A stretch of 64,000 nt of DNA. Source: Megachile rotundata (taxonomy: Eukaryota; Arthropoda; Insecta; Hymenoptera; Megachilidae). Location of the stretch: NCBI RefSeq assembly GCF_050947335.1, contig NC_134995.1, positions 6,486,501-6,550,500 of the forward strand, written 5' to 3'. Below the pieces are notes generated by a model. That model was not told the origin of the DNA, ran no database searches, and was given only the letters and a program-made list of their open reading frames with translations. Position numbers and translations under genes: made by a program. Positions 12,160 to 22,800 of this stretch are shown piece by piece (positions within the stretch are counted from its first letter, which is position 1; every line of letters starts with the position of its first letter).

Positions 12160-13800
12160 CATGCGGTGTATCTCAAATTGCTTTATGGTTCATCTGTTAG
12201 AAACACCGAATAAAGCGTTGAAATAATAAATGCGAAAGCACCGCGTGTACAACATGTACGATGAAACGCGCGCTCGTAATTTTGGAATAAAAGTCGAGAT
12301 GTGTTTCTGACCGAACAGTGAACTTTATCCGTGTACACTTTGGTCCTGTACAACGTGGTTAATATGTTAAATTCGGGTTAAACTGTGGGGCACATTATTC
12401 ATTCTTTTTTTAGATGTCTAGGATAAAATGAAAATTTTGGTGTTAGGAATATAGCGATTAAACAGTTATGCGTGGATAAAGTTTAATATTTTTGGATTAT
12501 TTGTGTGTGACGCCGTTTTGACTGCTATATATTCTTTGATGGGACTACTGTGAGAATTAGAATAATTCTATAATGTCGTTTATTCAAAAAAAAGAAACTA
12601 ATATATGTTTACTAGTGATTTGAGAAATGTGTTCGGCCATTTTAATGCCAGTCTATGTAACAAGTCAAGGGAGCATGGGTAATATTCAATATGGCGTCGC
12701 AACGAGTCAAATACGCCGGGATCAGCTTCTTCATACAACTCATAGATTAATCTATAAAATTAAGACTTACATTTTTGTATTTTATGCATAGAAAACTATG
12801 AAATAGCAAAAGGAAGTCTTTAGTAGAAAATAGTAAAAAAAGTTTTAAATATAAAATAATAAAAGAGTACAGTAAATAATTAGTAGTAAAAGAAGGAAAA
12901 TTTTGTGTGACCCAAAGTAAAGTTTAATTCAAAAACTTATAGAAAGTAACTCTTTGACTGTACAGTAACTCTTCTGCTGCTAAATGTATAATATATGTAA
13001 TTTCTATTTTCTATGTTTTATTAAATAAAATATTATTTTAAAAATGAATAACAACTGAATTTGGCAGTTTCAAACGAATTTTATGAGAAGCTTTTCTTCG
13101 GTTCATATTCCTTCTCCCCTTCGACACCAAAGATAATTACACTTCGCTAATTACGGTCAATTAATTCGTAAAGAAGAAACAGAACTAAAGAAAAGCCCAC
13201 TCGCAATTTTGTTGAGTGGTCAAGAAGAAAAATGTACTCAAAGTTGGATTGCTTTTCTGGTAATTTGTTACCAGGATTATTCTCTTCTCTGTTGCTTTAA
13301 ATCCTTCTAAAAGTTCGTGTCGTACTCTTGAACGAATGGTAATCAAGATAAATTTGAAGATAACTTGGATAAAATTACTGAAGTGCGAATTTCAAGAAAC
13401 AGTTACGAAAAATATCGTGCACTGCATGAAAATAATCTTCGCTATTCATTTCCATTGAACTGGTTTCAACGTTTTTACTACGGGAGAATTTAAAGTATCA
13501 TTATTTTCCGTTATCTTGAGTAGAAATGGATTAAACGTCTGAACTTACATGTAGGCGTATAAGGTATAGGATATCATAGTTCACTCGAGTGCAGTTCTGG
13601 CTTTCTTTGGTAGCACAGAAGAAAAAGAACGGGAGCCTTTTGATATTTGTTTTATGTTTTGGGGGTGTTGTGAGGGTGATCATTTTTATGTAATTAAGCA
13701 CTGAAATTATTAAACACATTTGACTTTCAAGTTTTTGTATTTTGGAGTACCAAATTTTTGAAAATAATGCAATCAATTTGAAATTCTCAAATGACAAATT
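12160..13800. other. AT-rich unique sequence
   Basis: Mostly AT-rich and unique. One minus-strand frame of 90 codons (13531-13803) resembles no known protein. I found no repeat unit or RNA gene here. Confidence 0.55.
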
Positions 13801-13805
13801 CATAG

Positions 13806-14290
13806 ATGACTAGATTTCCAGATTCTTAGATATCTATATTCCTAGGTTCCTGCATTCTTGAATTCCTACATTCCTAGATTTCTACATTCCTGGATTCCAA
13901 CATTCCTAGATTTCTACATTCTCAAATTTCCACATTCCTAGATTTCCACATTCCTAGATTTCTATATTCCTAGATTCCACATTCCTAGATTTCTACATTC
14001 CTAAATTGCCACATTCCTAGATTTCTACATTCGTGGATTCCAACTTTCCTAGATTTCTACATTCTCAAATTTCCACATTCCTAGATTTCCACATTCCTAG
14101 ATTTCTACATTCCTAGATTCCACATTCCTAGATTCCACATTCCTAGACATCTAAATTCCTAGGTTCCTACATTCCTAGATTTCTAAATTCCTAGATTCCT
14201 ACATTCCTAGGTGCCCACATTCCTACATTCCAACATTCCTATATTCCTACATTCCTAAATTCCCAAATTTCTGAATTACTGATTTCTCAA
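13806..14290 (+). repeat. 16-bp minisatellite ATTCCTAGATTTCTAC
   Basis: About 30 units of 15-16 bp, mostly ATTCCTAGATTTCTAC or ATTCCTAGATTTCCAC, with rarer TCTCAAATTTCCAC variants. A variant-marked segment (GGATTCCAAC followed by an ATTCTCAAATTTCCAC unit) recurs at about 13892 and 14035. That 143-bp offset indicates duplication of a nine-unit block. Beyond 14290 the array decays into irregular AAATTC words. Confidence 0.92.
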
Positions 14291-14514
14291 ATCCCCAAAA
14301 TTTCAAGTTTCCATGTCCTTAAATTGACTCTCCATTTTTCCAAATTTCACATTCTCAAATCCCACATTCCTCAATACCCTCATTTCCAAATCTCACAAAT
14401 TTTGAAATTTCGAAATTCTCAAATTTACAACTCTTTAAATCTTCAAGCTCTGAAAGTTCAAATCTCTGCTTTTTGAAATTCCACACACTCAAACCCTTCA
14501 CTCCCAAATTCTTA
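14291..14514 (+). repeat. Decayed octamer-like repeat
   Basis: Irregular CAAATTTC, CCCACATTCC and CAAATCCC words continue the style of the neighbouring 16-bp array without a fixed period. No other feature seen. Confidence 0.6.
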
Positions 14515-14681
14515 TACAGGTTGTTTCACAAGTAATGTAACTCCCGGAAGTGAGTATTAGATAACATCATTCTAAACAACATTTCCCTTTGCAAAAATGG
14601 GGTTTGAAACTCCGTTTTTAAATTATTAATAAATTCACCTATGAATCACCTCAGGTATCCCTAGTTGTGAGACACCCTGTA
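14515..14681. mobile_element. 167-bp inverted-repeat element (MITE-like)
   Basis: The left end TACAGGTTGTTTCAC and the reverse complement of the right end, TACAGGGTGTCTCAC, match at 13 of 15 positions. The 167-bp interior is unlike the flanking octamer repeats, has no open frame and contains GGGGTTTGAAACTCCG followed by TTTTTAAATTATTAATAAA. Small size, terminal inverted repeats and insertion inside an array fit a non-autonomous DNA transposon. The superfamily is not assigned and I could not establish a target-site duplication. Confidence 0.6.
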
Positions 14682-15830
14682 GTTCCACATTCTAAAATTT
14701 GCAAATTCTAATATTTGTAACGGCCCAAATTTCCTAATTTCCTGAACTGCAAAATTTCTGAGTTCCCAAATCACAACATCCTCAAATCTGACACCTATAA
14801 TCCTCTTATTCTAACACCTTATATTCTCAAATTACATCTCTAAATTCTGCAGCTTCCAGCACCTCAAATTTCCACTTTATCAAAACTCCTAAATTTCGAA
14901 AATACCAAATCTAATCCCTGATAACAAAGGAGGCCAGATTTGCGATCGAGTACGCGCCCACGTAATAAAGTAAGTTCACCCGGAATCGGGGTTAATTTTT
15001 ATCATGCCAGAACGGCCCACCGAGAAAGTAATTTTACGAGTGACGATATTCCATTCGGTGTTCTGCCAGTTTCCCGTTCTTCTTTCTTCTCGATTTTTCT
15101 TTTTCCATTCATTCCTTTTTCCTTCTTCGGCCTTCTGCCTTTTCTCCGGCTCGCGGGCCAGCGTTCGGGAAAATACCGAAGGAAAAAGGAAGTCGAAAGA
15201 GAATCCCCTCTAACTATATAACGTCGAAAGGGGGACGCAATAATTTCACGGGCTGATCGTCGCAGAATCGTAGTTCGCGGGAAAGGGATGATTGGAAGTA
15301 TAATTGAACCACCGTCTCGCGATTAATATCCAGAGGGGTGAGGGGACCAGCCAGCGTTCGCAGCGCTCAGGACATTTTTCATTAAAGCCCATCGCCGTTG
15401 AATTCGTTTAACTTGGAGCATTTCTTCGGCTATAGATACACTTAATCCCTTGGATTTCCCGGCTGCTGGATTTTATATCTCTGCCGTACTTGTAATTGCG
15501 ATAATTCGACGACTGCCGGCGTGGCTCGTTCTGATGCCTTTCGCCAAATCTCAACTTTCAGTGTTATTTCGTTCTGCTGCTTTTAGATTATCCTGTTTCT
15601 TATTAACCCATTTTTATTTCTGATATTTTTGGGGCATAGGGGCATAGGGCTTTAAGTGGAATTTGGGTTACTTAGCGGAATACTAAAAAGAATAGTTATT
15701 TTTTCATTTTTAACTGAAAGGACATGTTAATAGTCTCATATGTGAATATGCCAAAAATAGCAAAAAAAATTACAAGTTCGAGAACTTCATTTAATTATTC
15801 GTTTTCTGTATTTTTAAATTTTGTAGTTAT
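14682..15830. other. Decayed repeat, then GC-richer unique block
   Basis: Irregular CAAATTTC-type words run to about 14930. A GC-richer unique block follows at 14930-15560 and holds a pyrimidine-rich tract around 15075-15150. Frames at 14940-15221 and 15004-15213 overlap and are dominated by that tract, so I do not call them. AT-rich from 15560. Confidence 0.55.
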
Positions 15831-15839
15831 TAGGTTTCA

Positions 15840-16210
15840 AAATCACCGAAAGTTCAAAATTCTCAGTTTTAAAATTATCAAATTCTAACATCCATAAATT
15901 TATGTATTCCTAGGTCCACGTATTCCAATGTTAACATATCTCAAGAGACCAAAATACGTGTACTTCCAAATCCCTAGATCTTCACATCCCAAATCCCAAT
16001 ATTCCCAAATTCCAATGTTCACAAAATCCAATAATCCTAAATTTCAATGCTCCCAAATTCCAATACTCCCAAATTCCAAATCTTCCAAATCCCAAATCCC
16101 CCAAATCCCAATACTTCCAAATCCCAATACTTTCAAATCCCAATACTCTCAAGTTCCAAATCTTCCAAATCCCAAATCTCGCAAATTTCAATTCTCGCAA
16201 ATCTCAATTC
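15840..16210 (+). repeat. Degenerate margin of the 16-kb pyrimidine-rich array
   Basis: Units such as TCCCAAATTCCAATAC and CAAATCCCAATACTTC are related to the perfect array that follows, but vary in sequence and spacing. They become more regular toward the right, as if the perfect array expanded from one unit at this edge. Confidence 0.8.
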
Positions 16211-16556
16211 TCCCAAATCCCAAATCTCCCAAATCCCAAATCTCCCAAATCCCAAATCTCCCAAATCCCAAATCTCCCAAATCCCAAATCTCCCAAATCC
16301 CAAATCTCCCAAATCCCAAATCTCCCAAATCCCAAATCTCCCAAATCCCAAATCTCCCAAATCCCAAATCTCCCAAATCCCAAATCTCCCAAATCCCAAA
16401 TCTCCCAAATCCCAAATCTCCCAAATCCCAAATCTCCCAAATCCCAAATCTCCCAAATCCCAAATCTCCCAAATCCCAAATCTCCCAAATCCCAAATCTC
16501 CCAAATCCCAAATCTCCCAAATCCCAAATCTCCCAAATCCCAAATCTCCCAAATCC
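16211..16556 (-). repeat. Near-perfect 16-bp array, G3N4G3N6 on minus strand
   Basis: About 22 copies of TCCCAAATCCCAAATC with no visible variants. The plus strand is free of G from 16198 to 16574. On the minus strand the unit is GGG-ATTT-GGG-AGATTT, a continuous G-quadruplex consensus with more than 40 G-tracts. Homogeneity indicates very recent expansion or homogenisation, or possibly assembly collapse or inflation. Long open frames on both strands (15928-16560 plus, 16133-16552 minus) are artefacts of the stop-free unit. Confidence 0.96.
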
Positions 16557-17340
16557 CTAAATCTCCTAATTTCTAGATTTCCACATACCTACATCCCCAA
16601 ACCCCAACCCTCCAATATACATAAAATCTTAAATCTCTAAATTGTCAAACTCTCACATCCCCAAATCCAGTATCTCCACCCTCTTTCCTCAACAAATTTC
16701 CGTATCCGCAAAAATTCCCAAAAATCGTCTCGTTCCTGTGTACTAAGAAATCCAGATTTGCTGTCGACTGTACATTGTGCACATCCATTTATACGGTTGG
16801 TACTCGCACTTGCCACCAGTCACGGTTGATGAGCTTTCAGTGATGGCGGGAAACAGCCATTAGTCATCGTTACACGTCACCTTGCCTCGCCGCACATAGC
16901 CGGAAGTACGTCAAGGATGCTCGTAGCTAGACCCATTTCGGTCAACACCTTGTACAAAGACGTGTACCACGCTTATGAATAACTGACGACACTTTTCCCT
17001 TGAATCCACCGGGAAGAAAAGAGATCAGTCTGCCAGGGATTTGCACGGCTGGCAACAAAGTAACAGTCGGAGAGATCGCGGTTTTGTGTAAACTGAAAAT
17101 GAGGGTACACATACTCGAGGGGGCCATTACTGGTATGGTCTGAAACACGTTTCTATGCGCATGTGCGATATATCGTGGATAACGAGAGTTTCGCATTACT
17201 TGTTTAGATTTATTATTGCTTCGGTATCGGATGGAACTTCTGATAGTCGATGTGTTGATAAACTATTGAAATACTTTTATTTGAAAATAGATGTGACTTT
17301 TGTGGAAATTCAGAATTTTTTTATAATTTATTAGACATAC
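16557..17340. other. Repeat margin and GC-richer unique block
   Basis: Decayed CCCAAATC-like words run to about 16720. A unique GC-richer block at 16720-17190 follows, with an 84-codon minus-strand frame at 16942-17196 that I do not recognise. Then AT-rich DNA. Confidence 0.55.
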
Positions 17341-17344
17341 TAAT

Positions 17345-17790
17345 TTAATGAATTTTTAGTATTTTTATATAAATTTTTACACACTGTGATATATTAAATT
17401 TTTTGTATTTTTTATAAATTATTAAATGTATGTATCTTACTGCATTTTCACCATTTTTTTTTAAAATTATTAGACATACATAATTTATTAAATTTTCACT
17501 ATTTTTGCATACATTATTAAACATATGTAACATACTAAATTTTCACCATTTTTGTGTTAATTATTAGACATACATAACTTACTAAATTTTCTTTGTTTTT
17601 GTATAAATTATTAAACATATCTAACATACTAAATTTTCATCATTTTTGTATTAATTATTAGACATACATAACTTACTAAATCTTCTCTGTTTTTGTATAA
17701 ATTATTAAACATATGTAACATACTAAATTTTCACAATTTTTGTATAAATTATTAGACATAACTAACTTTCAAAACTTTTCTATACAAATT
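17345..17790 (+). repeat. 47-bp AT-rich tandem repeat with 94-bp dimers
   Basis: The unit is about 47 bp and begins AATTATTAAACATATGTAAC. Two alternating types are visible: AAACATAT-TAACATAC-TAAATTTTCA and AGACATACATAACTTACTAAAT. They form 94-bp dimers for about three rounds from 17511. Earlier copies are more diverged. Non-coding. Confidence 0.88.
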
Positions 17791-19600
17791 AGAAAATGTT
17801 ATTCGCCATAGATTGTTTTCGTTTATAATTGATGGTAAATGAACAGAAGCAAGTGTATTAACAATTTTGACATTTCCATCTCTGTGTGCTCAAACAATTT
17901 GCTAATAATAATAGTCAATTTGTTAGTTTGTTATGTGAATAAATACGCGCGACGATCAGAGACGGGGTTTGCTAACTATATTTCGGCTGAGGGTAAATAT
18001 ATTCGAGTCCTCTTATTTGCACAGTTCTGCACGTGTACACGATATCGATCCCTTTTACGTGGCCGATTGTAACAGCGAAAGGCGCCGTAGACTTCGCTAA
18101 AATTCTTTAATTAAATACGAACAGTTTTTAATTGGCGATCGGCAAACACCGAGTGTTATTAATTTCGAAACTTCGTCCCACTTACCAGCCGAAATTCTGT
18201 TAGCTATTCACATACCATTCGTCAGGCTCACAATGGTTGCCAGTTTGTTTACGTAATGCAAGTATACTTTCAGACAATAGAGAGCTTTTTTTAAATTTCG
18301 AATGAAAGCAATGGAAGAACGTATCGTGTTTCACTCGAAGGTAATTTAAACGGTTGGAGCAAATTGCTAAACTACCCTCGTACGAAATCAAAGAACGGTT
18401 ATAGAATTTAATTGGGACAACGGGAACAATAGCTACATTTTTATAGTGTAATTCCATTCGAAAAACCAACTACACGTTTATTTTACCTTATAACTCGGTG
18501 TCTAAAATTTTTTAAATTTATTTAGATTTTAGGGTGCAAATTTTTTAGGGCAATTATTAAAAAAAATTTAAGATAGCTCACCTAAATGTCATTAAATCGT
18601 TTTAATCAAATTAAAATGAATTTAACTTGAATTTAATTCTTCTCGTTGTATTTAAAAATACAGAAGGTCAGTCGAGACCCAGACCTCAACCCTTTGCGCC
18701 TAAGAGACATTTGGTTTAATAATTTCAGATATTCTCTAAGTAATTCTATGCAAAGTTTACACAGTGAAAAGAGCAATAACATAGAATAATAATTTCCAAC
18801 ACAATCTAGAAAATATATGTGGTTTTGAGGGTCAATCTTAGAGCACTATACGTTCCACTCGAAAATGGAAGGAAAGTAAAAGGTGCTTTCGAATCGAAGT
18901 CATCCAGCACGTAGCCAGCGAGGTGCAACTATGGAAGAGTTTAGAGACACGTGATCGCAGTTATCGCTAATTCCTCAGGGTGCTATTACCGAAAGCAATG
19001 GATAGAGCATTAGGCGGACCGACGGACTTTCGATGCGGCACATGGCGTAACCATTCACCGTCCCAACCCTTCGTCTTTTCACATTCGAAGGGACGAAGAC
19101 GACGACATGGCCGGATCTCGTTGACGACGGTAACGACAGCAACGTGACTTCGGTAGACACGGGGAGGAAAAGAGAGTCTCGGTTCTTTCAATGGTTTTCA
19201 CACCATCGACTCGAGCTTGTAGTCGTAGAACCTTCTGAATGTTCAAAGGGCTTGTTCGACCCGGACGAGTATAACCTCGGAAGAAACGAGGACGTAGTGG
19301 CAAGTTTTCAACGGTTGCCATTCGAACAGGTATTTTCAACGAATGAATGATAAAAAGTATTACGTGACTGAATATTTTCTTTCGATGGAACTGTGACAGG
19401 AAGTTCCACGTTGAATTTGATTTCAAATGTATTTTCATTCTTCGCACTTTCTGGTTGCGAACTTGTCGGACCAAATGGAGCGATGATAAAACAATTATAT
19501 TCATTTAATTTGGTGAAATAATTGGGAGAATTTATGGAGGTTTCATGTTCAGATTGAGAACATTAATAATACTAGATTGAAAATTAGAAGATTCACGTTT
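17791..19600. other. Unique sequence with GC-richer block at 18960-19330
   Basis: Largely AT-rich unique DNA. The 18960-19330 block is GC-richer with frames open on both strands (19144-19350 plus, 19079-19504 minus). The plus frame contains GAACAG/GTATTTTC near 19330, a mediocre donor. Neither peptide resembles a known family. Confidence 0.5.
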
Positions 19601-19605
19601 TTAAT

Positions 19606-20200
19606 ATCTACGACGAGTGTATTCGTCAAGAATAGATGATAATTTTTGTTAAATGACGAATATATTCGTCATGAAGAGATATCATGCTATCATGAAAAGA
19701 TAGCAATTTTCTGTTCAATGACAAGTATAACAATGTTTGTGTACTGACGAGTATATTCGTCATTAAAAGGTGGCAATTTTAGTTAAATGACGAGTATATT
19801 CGTCATGAGAAGATGGCAATTTTCTATTCAATGACGAGTATATTCGTCATAAAATTATGAAAATTTTTGTGTAATGACGAGTATATTCGTCAAGATAATA
19901 TAGCGAGTTCTTCTTCAATGATGAACATATTTATCATAAAAAGGTGGTAGTTTTTGTTAAACGACGTGTATATTCGTCATGAGAAGATGACAATTTTCTG
20001 TCCAATGACGAATATATTCGCCATGAGAAGATGACAATTTTCTGTCCAATTACGTGTATATTCGTCATGACAAGAAAGCAATGTCGTTCAGTGATGAGTA
20101 TACTCGTCACGAAAAAAATAGTAATTGTTATGTAACGACGAGTATACTCGTCAGGAAAAGATGTTGCCTTTTTACTTTTAATGACGAATATATACGTCAG
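19606..20200 (+). repeat. Tandem array of a 16-nt palindrome, about 44-bp unit
   Basis: About 14 units of 42-45 bp. Each carries a palindrome of the form GACGARTATAYTCGTC, then a variable AAGATGGCAATTTT-like linker. Examples are 19655-19670 (perfect, GAATATATTC core), 19746-19761 and 19789-19804 (GAGTATATTC core, one G.T pair) and 20137-20152 (perfect, GAGTATACTC core). Copy 19920-19935 swaps a C-G pair for T-A in the arm, although it also carries one mismatch. One copy near 19722 is badly decayed. The palindrome is much better kept than the linker. Confidence 0.92.
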
Positions 20201-21330
20201 AAAGAAAAGTCATATTTGGAACATATTCAAAATAATATTAACATTACTTCAATTTTTCCTTACATTCTTTTTATTACAATATATTTCACTGTATTTAATT
20301 TATGATACTAATCATGATAATAAAATATGTTAAAATTAAATCAAATTTATTCACAATTTATAGACGTCATTCGCAAATATCATTTTGAAGAAAGCCCTCA
20401 TAAAATTTGAAAACATGTTAATTTTTGTTTAATTACTTTAAATGCTAAGAATTAATTCCACACTTTAAAAGAAAAAAATATTACTTGTATTTTTTTAATT
20501 AAATTGCTTGAAATATAATTTCAAGTAAGAAAATAGATATTTATTGTACCCTTAATGAAACAAGTAATTGAAAGCTGTGAATGAAGAAGGGACTGTTAAA
20601 GATATTGTACGGGATACACAGTCCCAGACAGTTACGGAAGGTACATGTTTGCCAATTTACCGTGTGGAGGAACAACCGAGGAAATCTGCACGCCTGGAGA
20701 GTTTCTTAATACTAATCGCGCTAATCTGTGAATTAACGAAGGAGAACCGATTACACGATTTGCACGTTCTCTCAATTTAAGTACTCCGAACTTTTAATTG
20801 TGTGCACTCCGAAGATTCTCATTTGCTCTCGTCCTCGCTAATGTTCAAATTCTACCAGATGGAATTGTCGCTGTTCGTGACACTGCCTGAATATTCCAAG
20901 AATGTTGGAATTTCACTCGCTAGTTCATCAAGGAATCTTTTTAATACAAGGTTACAATTTTTATCGACATAAAAATTCTCACGATTCATTTTGTACTCTG
21001 CCACGAAAAATTATTTGATAGCGTTACGTAGATTAAAAAGATTAATAATGTATGTGCGTAGTATGTAGTGAAAAATGTATGTAGTTTTTGTATGTAATTA
21101 TGGCACAATATAATGTACATATAATAGGTAATAATATATATTTCATGAATGTAGAATTATTACAACGTTTAGGTAATAGTGACATCTTTAACAGAAACTT
21201 GCAAAGGCTTCCGTTTCTGGACATCATAACTGTTCAAAATTATGTATAAAGAATAATTGTTAAAACTACATTTTTTATTACTATTAAAATAAAATTGTAA
21301 AATCTTATATAAAGAAAAAAAATGTAAAAA
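20201..21330. other. AT-rich unique sequence
   Basis: AT-rich with a modestly GC-richer part at 20560-20900. A 70-codon plus frame at 20568-20780 and a 61-codon minus frame at 21042-21227 are not recognisable. Confidence 0.5.
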
Positions 21331-21400
21331 CAAGAAGCGGGAATCGAACCCTGTACTGCAGCGTGAGATTCGTGTTCTTTACCTCAGCGCCAAAATATTA
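21331..21400 (-). pseudogene. Degenerate tRNA-like sequence with Pol III A and B boxes
   Basis: On the minus strand, TGGCGCTGAGG (21392-21382) matches the Pol III A box. GGTTCGATTCC (21350-21340) matches the B box exactly. The starts are 42 bp apart, as in a tRNA gene, and a T5 run follows about 10 bp after the B box. The acceptor ends do not pair, the D stem keeps 2 of 4 pairs and the T stem 3 of 5. It therefore reads as a tRNA pseudogene or the head of a tRNA-derived SINE, not a working tRNA. No anticodon is assigned. Confidence 0.55.
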
Positions 21401-21960
21401 TTTCACAAGATTTTAGTTTAATTCTATTCATGTTTACCTTGAAACTTTCGTAATGAATATGTCTAAAAATATTTGGTATTTGAAATAATACTAAATACAT
21501 TCTTAAATTGAAAGATGAATTTTACTAGATTTCGTAACCTCATTTAAGTTGGTGAAGCAAAGGTCACATATTTTTTACATAAGGTAAAGAGGGTTAAATA
21601 AAAGTAGCACGAAAGGTGAATTGTCTCTGACATACAAAGCATTTTTATATATTACGTTATTGTACTTCCAACTACATATCAATAAATTTGTGAATACTCA
21701 ACTTTCATTTTTCTAAATTTTTCCTGTTCCTGAATTTCTATTTTCCAAGTTCCTACACTGTAAAATGTCTATATCCAAAAATTTCCAGGTGCTCTACTCT
21801 ATCCCCCATTTCCTATTTCCCAAATCCACCACTTCCCTTCTACACTTCCAAGTGCCTATATCAACAAATTTCCAGTCGCACCTTCCTCTGCCCCACCATT
21901 TTTCCCAAATTCCCATATTTTCAGAGCTACATATTTGCAAGTATACCGCATGTAAACATA
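21401..21960. other. AT-rich sequence ending in a decayed pyrimidine-rich repeat
   Basis: Unique AT-rich DNA to about 21690. From there to 21960 the plus strand is pyrimidine-rich with TTCCCAAAT and ATTTCCAG words, like an old octamer array. No gene. Confidence 0.5.
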
Positions 21961-22800
21961 ACTGACAACCAGCGATGCCCAAGGTACCATGTCCCTCTAA
22001 AATTGAAAGAACAAAGTCTCCCTGACATTGGAGGCTCCGGTGCCACTGGAAGCGGCACTTCCGTGGTCCTTTCCAAACAATCGTCGAGCCGATGTTCAAG
22101 GTATCCCGGCAAGTAAAATCCAAGGGGATTCGCGGTGGGGACGTTGGAACGACGTAGACACCGTATCGGTGAAATTGGGGTGAAAAGCGGCGGTGTGGGC
22201 GCGAAGACGAAAGAAAAATATTCGGGAGACTAGCAGGACAAGTGGAGAGACAGGGTGGCAGGATATCAAGGTATCGATCCAGGGTAGAAACGTTCTGCAC
22301 GACGACGACAAGCGTCTCTCGAAGCGCTCGTGTCTCTTCACGCTCGGTCGCGCTTTTCGTTAACGCCGAGCTAAGAGCCGGGGCTCGTGTAACGGGATCC
22401 TCGCGGAAAGCGCCTTGGGGTTTTATGGTGCCCCTTCAGCTGGGATCAGAAGAGGCCAGAGAGGAGCAAAGGCAGAGGAGGTGCCGGAGATGGAGGTGGT
22501 TTAAGCGGAGGAGGGCAGGACAGTGAACCTGGTATCGATCGGCTCGCAGCAAGTTCAGGGTCGCACTGTCGCAGTGACTACCACCCTCTTTTGGCCCACC
22601 GTCACATTCCCAACTCCATCCCTTCGCCTCGGACCACCGTTCAACCCTTGGAACCTCTCCCGTCGCTACGGTTTTACGAGGGATGAATGCATGGTGTGAG
22701 GTGCACGCCACGCACAGCTGTTTGCATACATACCCCTCCGCCCGCTCTATCTGACCGTCACTACCCCTCCAACCTAAGGACAAGCAAATAATAACTTTAC
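21961..22800. other. GC-rich unique block, no gene recognised
   Basis: One of the most GC-rich parts of the window, with many CpG and a purine-rich stretch around 22440-22520. Frames of 81-168 codons are open on both strands (21794-22300 minus, 22242-22526 plus, 22436-22783 minus) and overlap each other. None shows a domain. It may be a regulatory island or an unrecognised exon cluster; I cannot decide. Confidence 0.45.

Noticed and set aside
15928..16640. Open frames of 110-210 codons on both strands (SQIPNLPNPKSPK-like and FGIWEIWDLGDLG-like peptides)
   Set aside because: Same artefact in the perfect 16-bp array.
19606..20200. CRISPR array
   Set aside because: The regularly spaced palindromes resemble CRISPR repeats. 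But the linkers are related to each other rather than unique, unit lengths vary, and the setting is eukaryotic with no cas genes.
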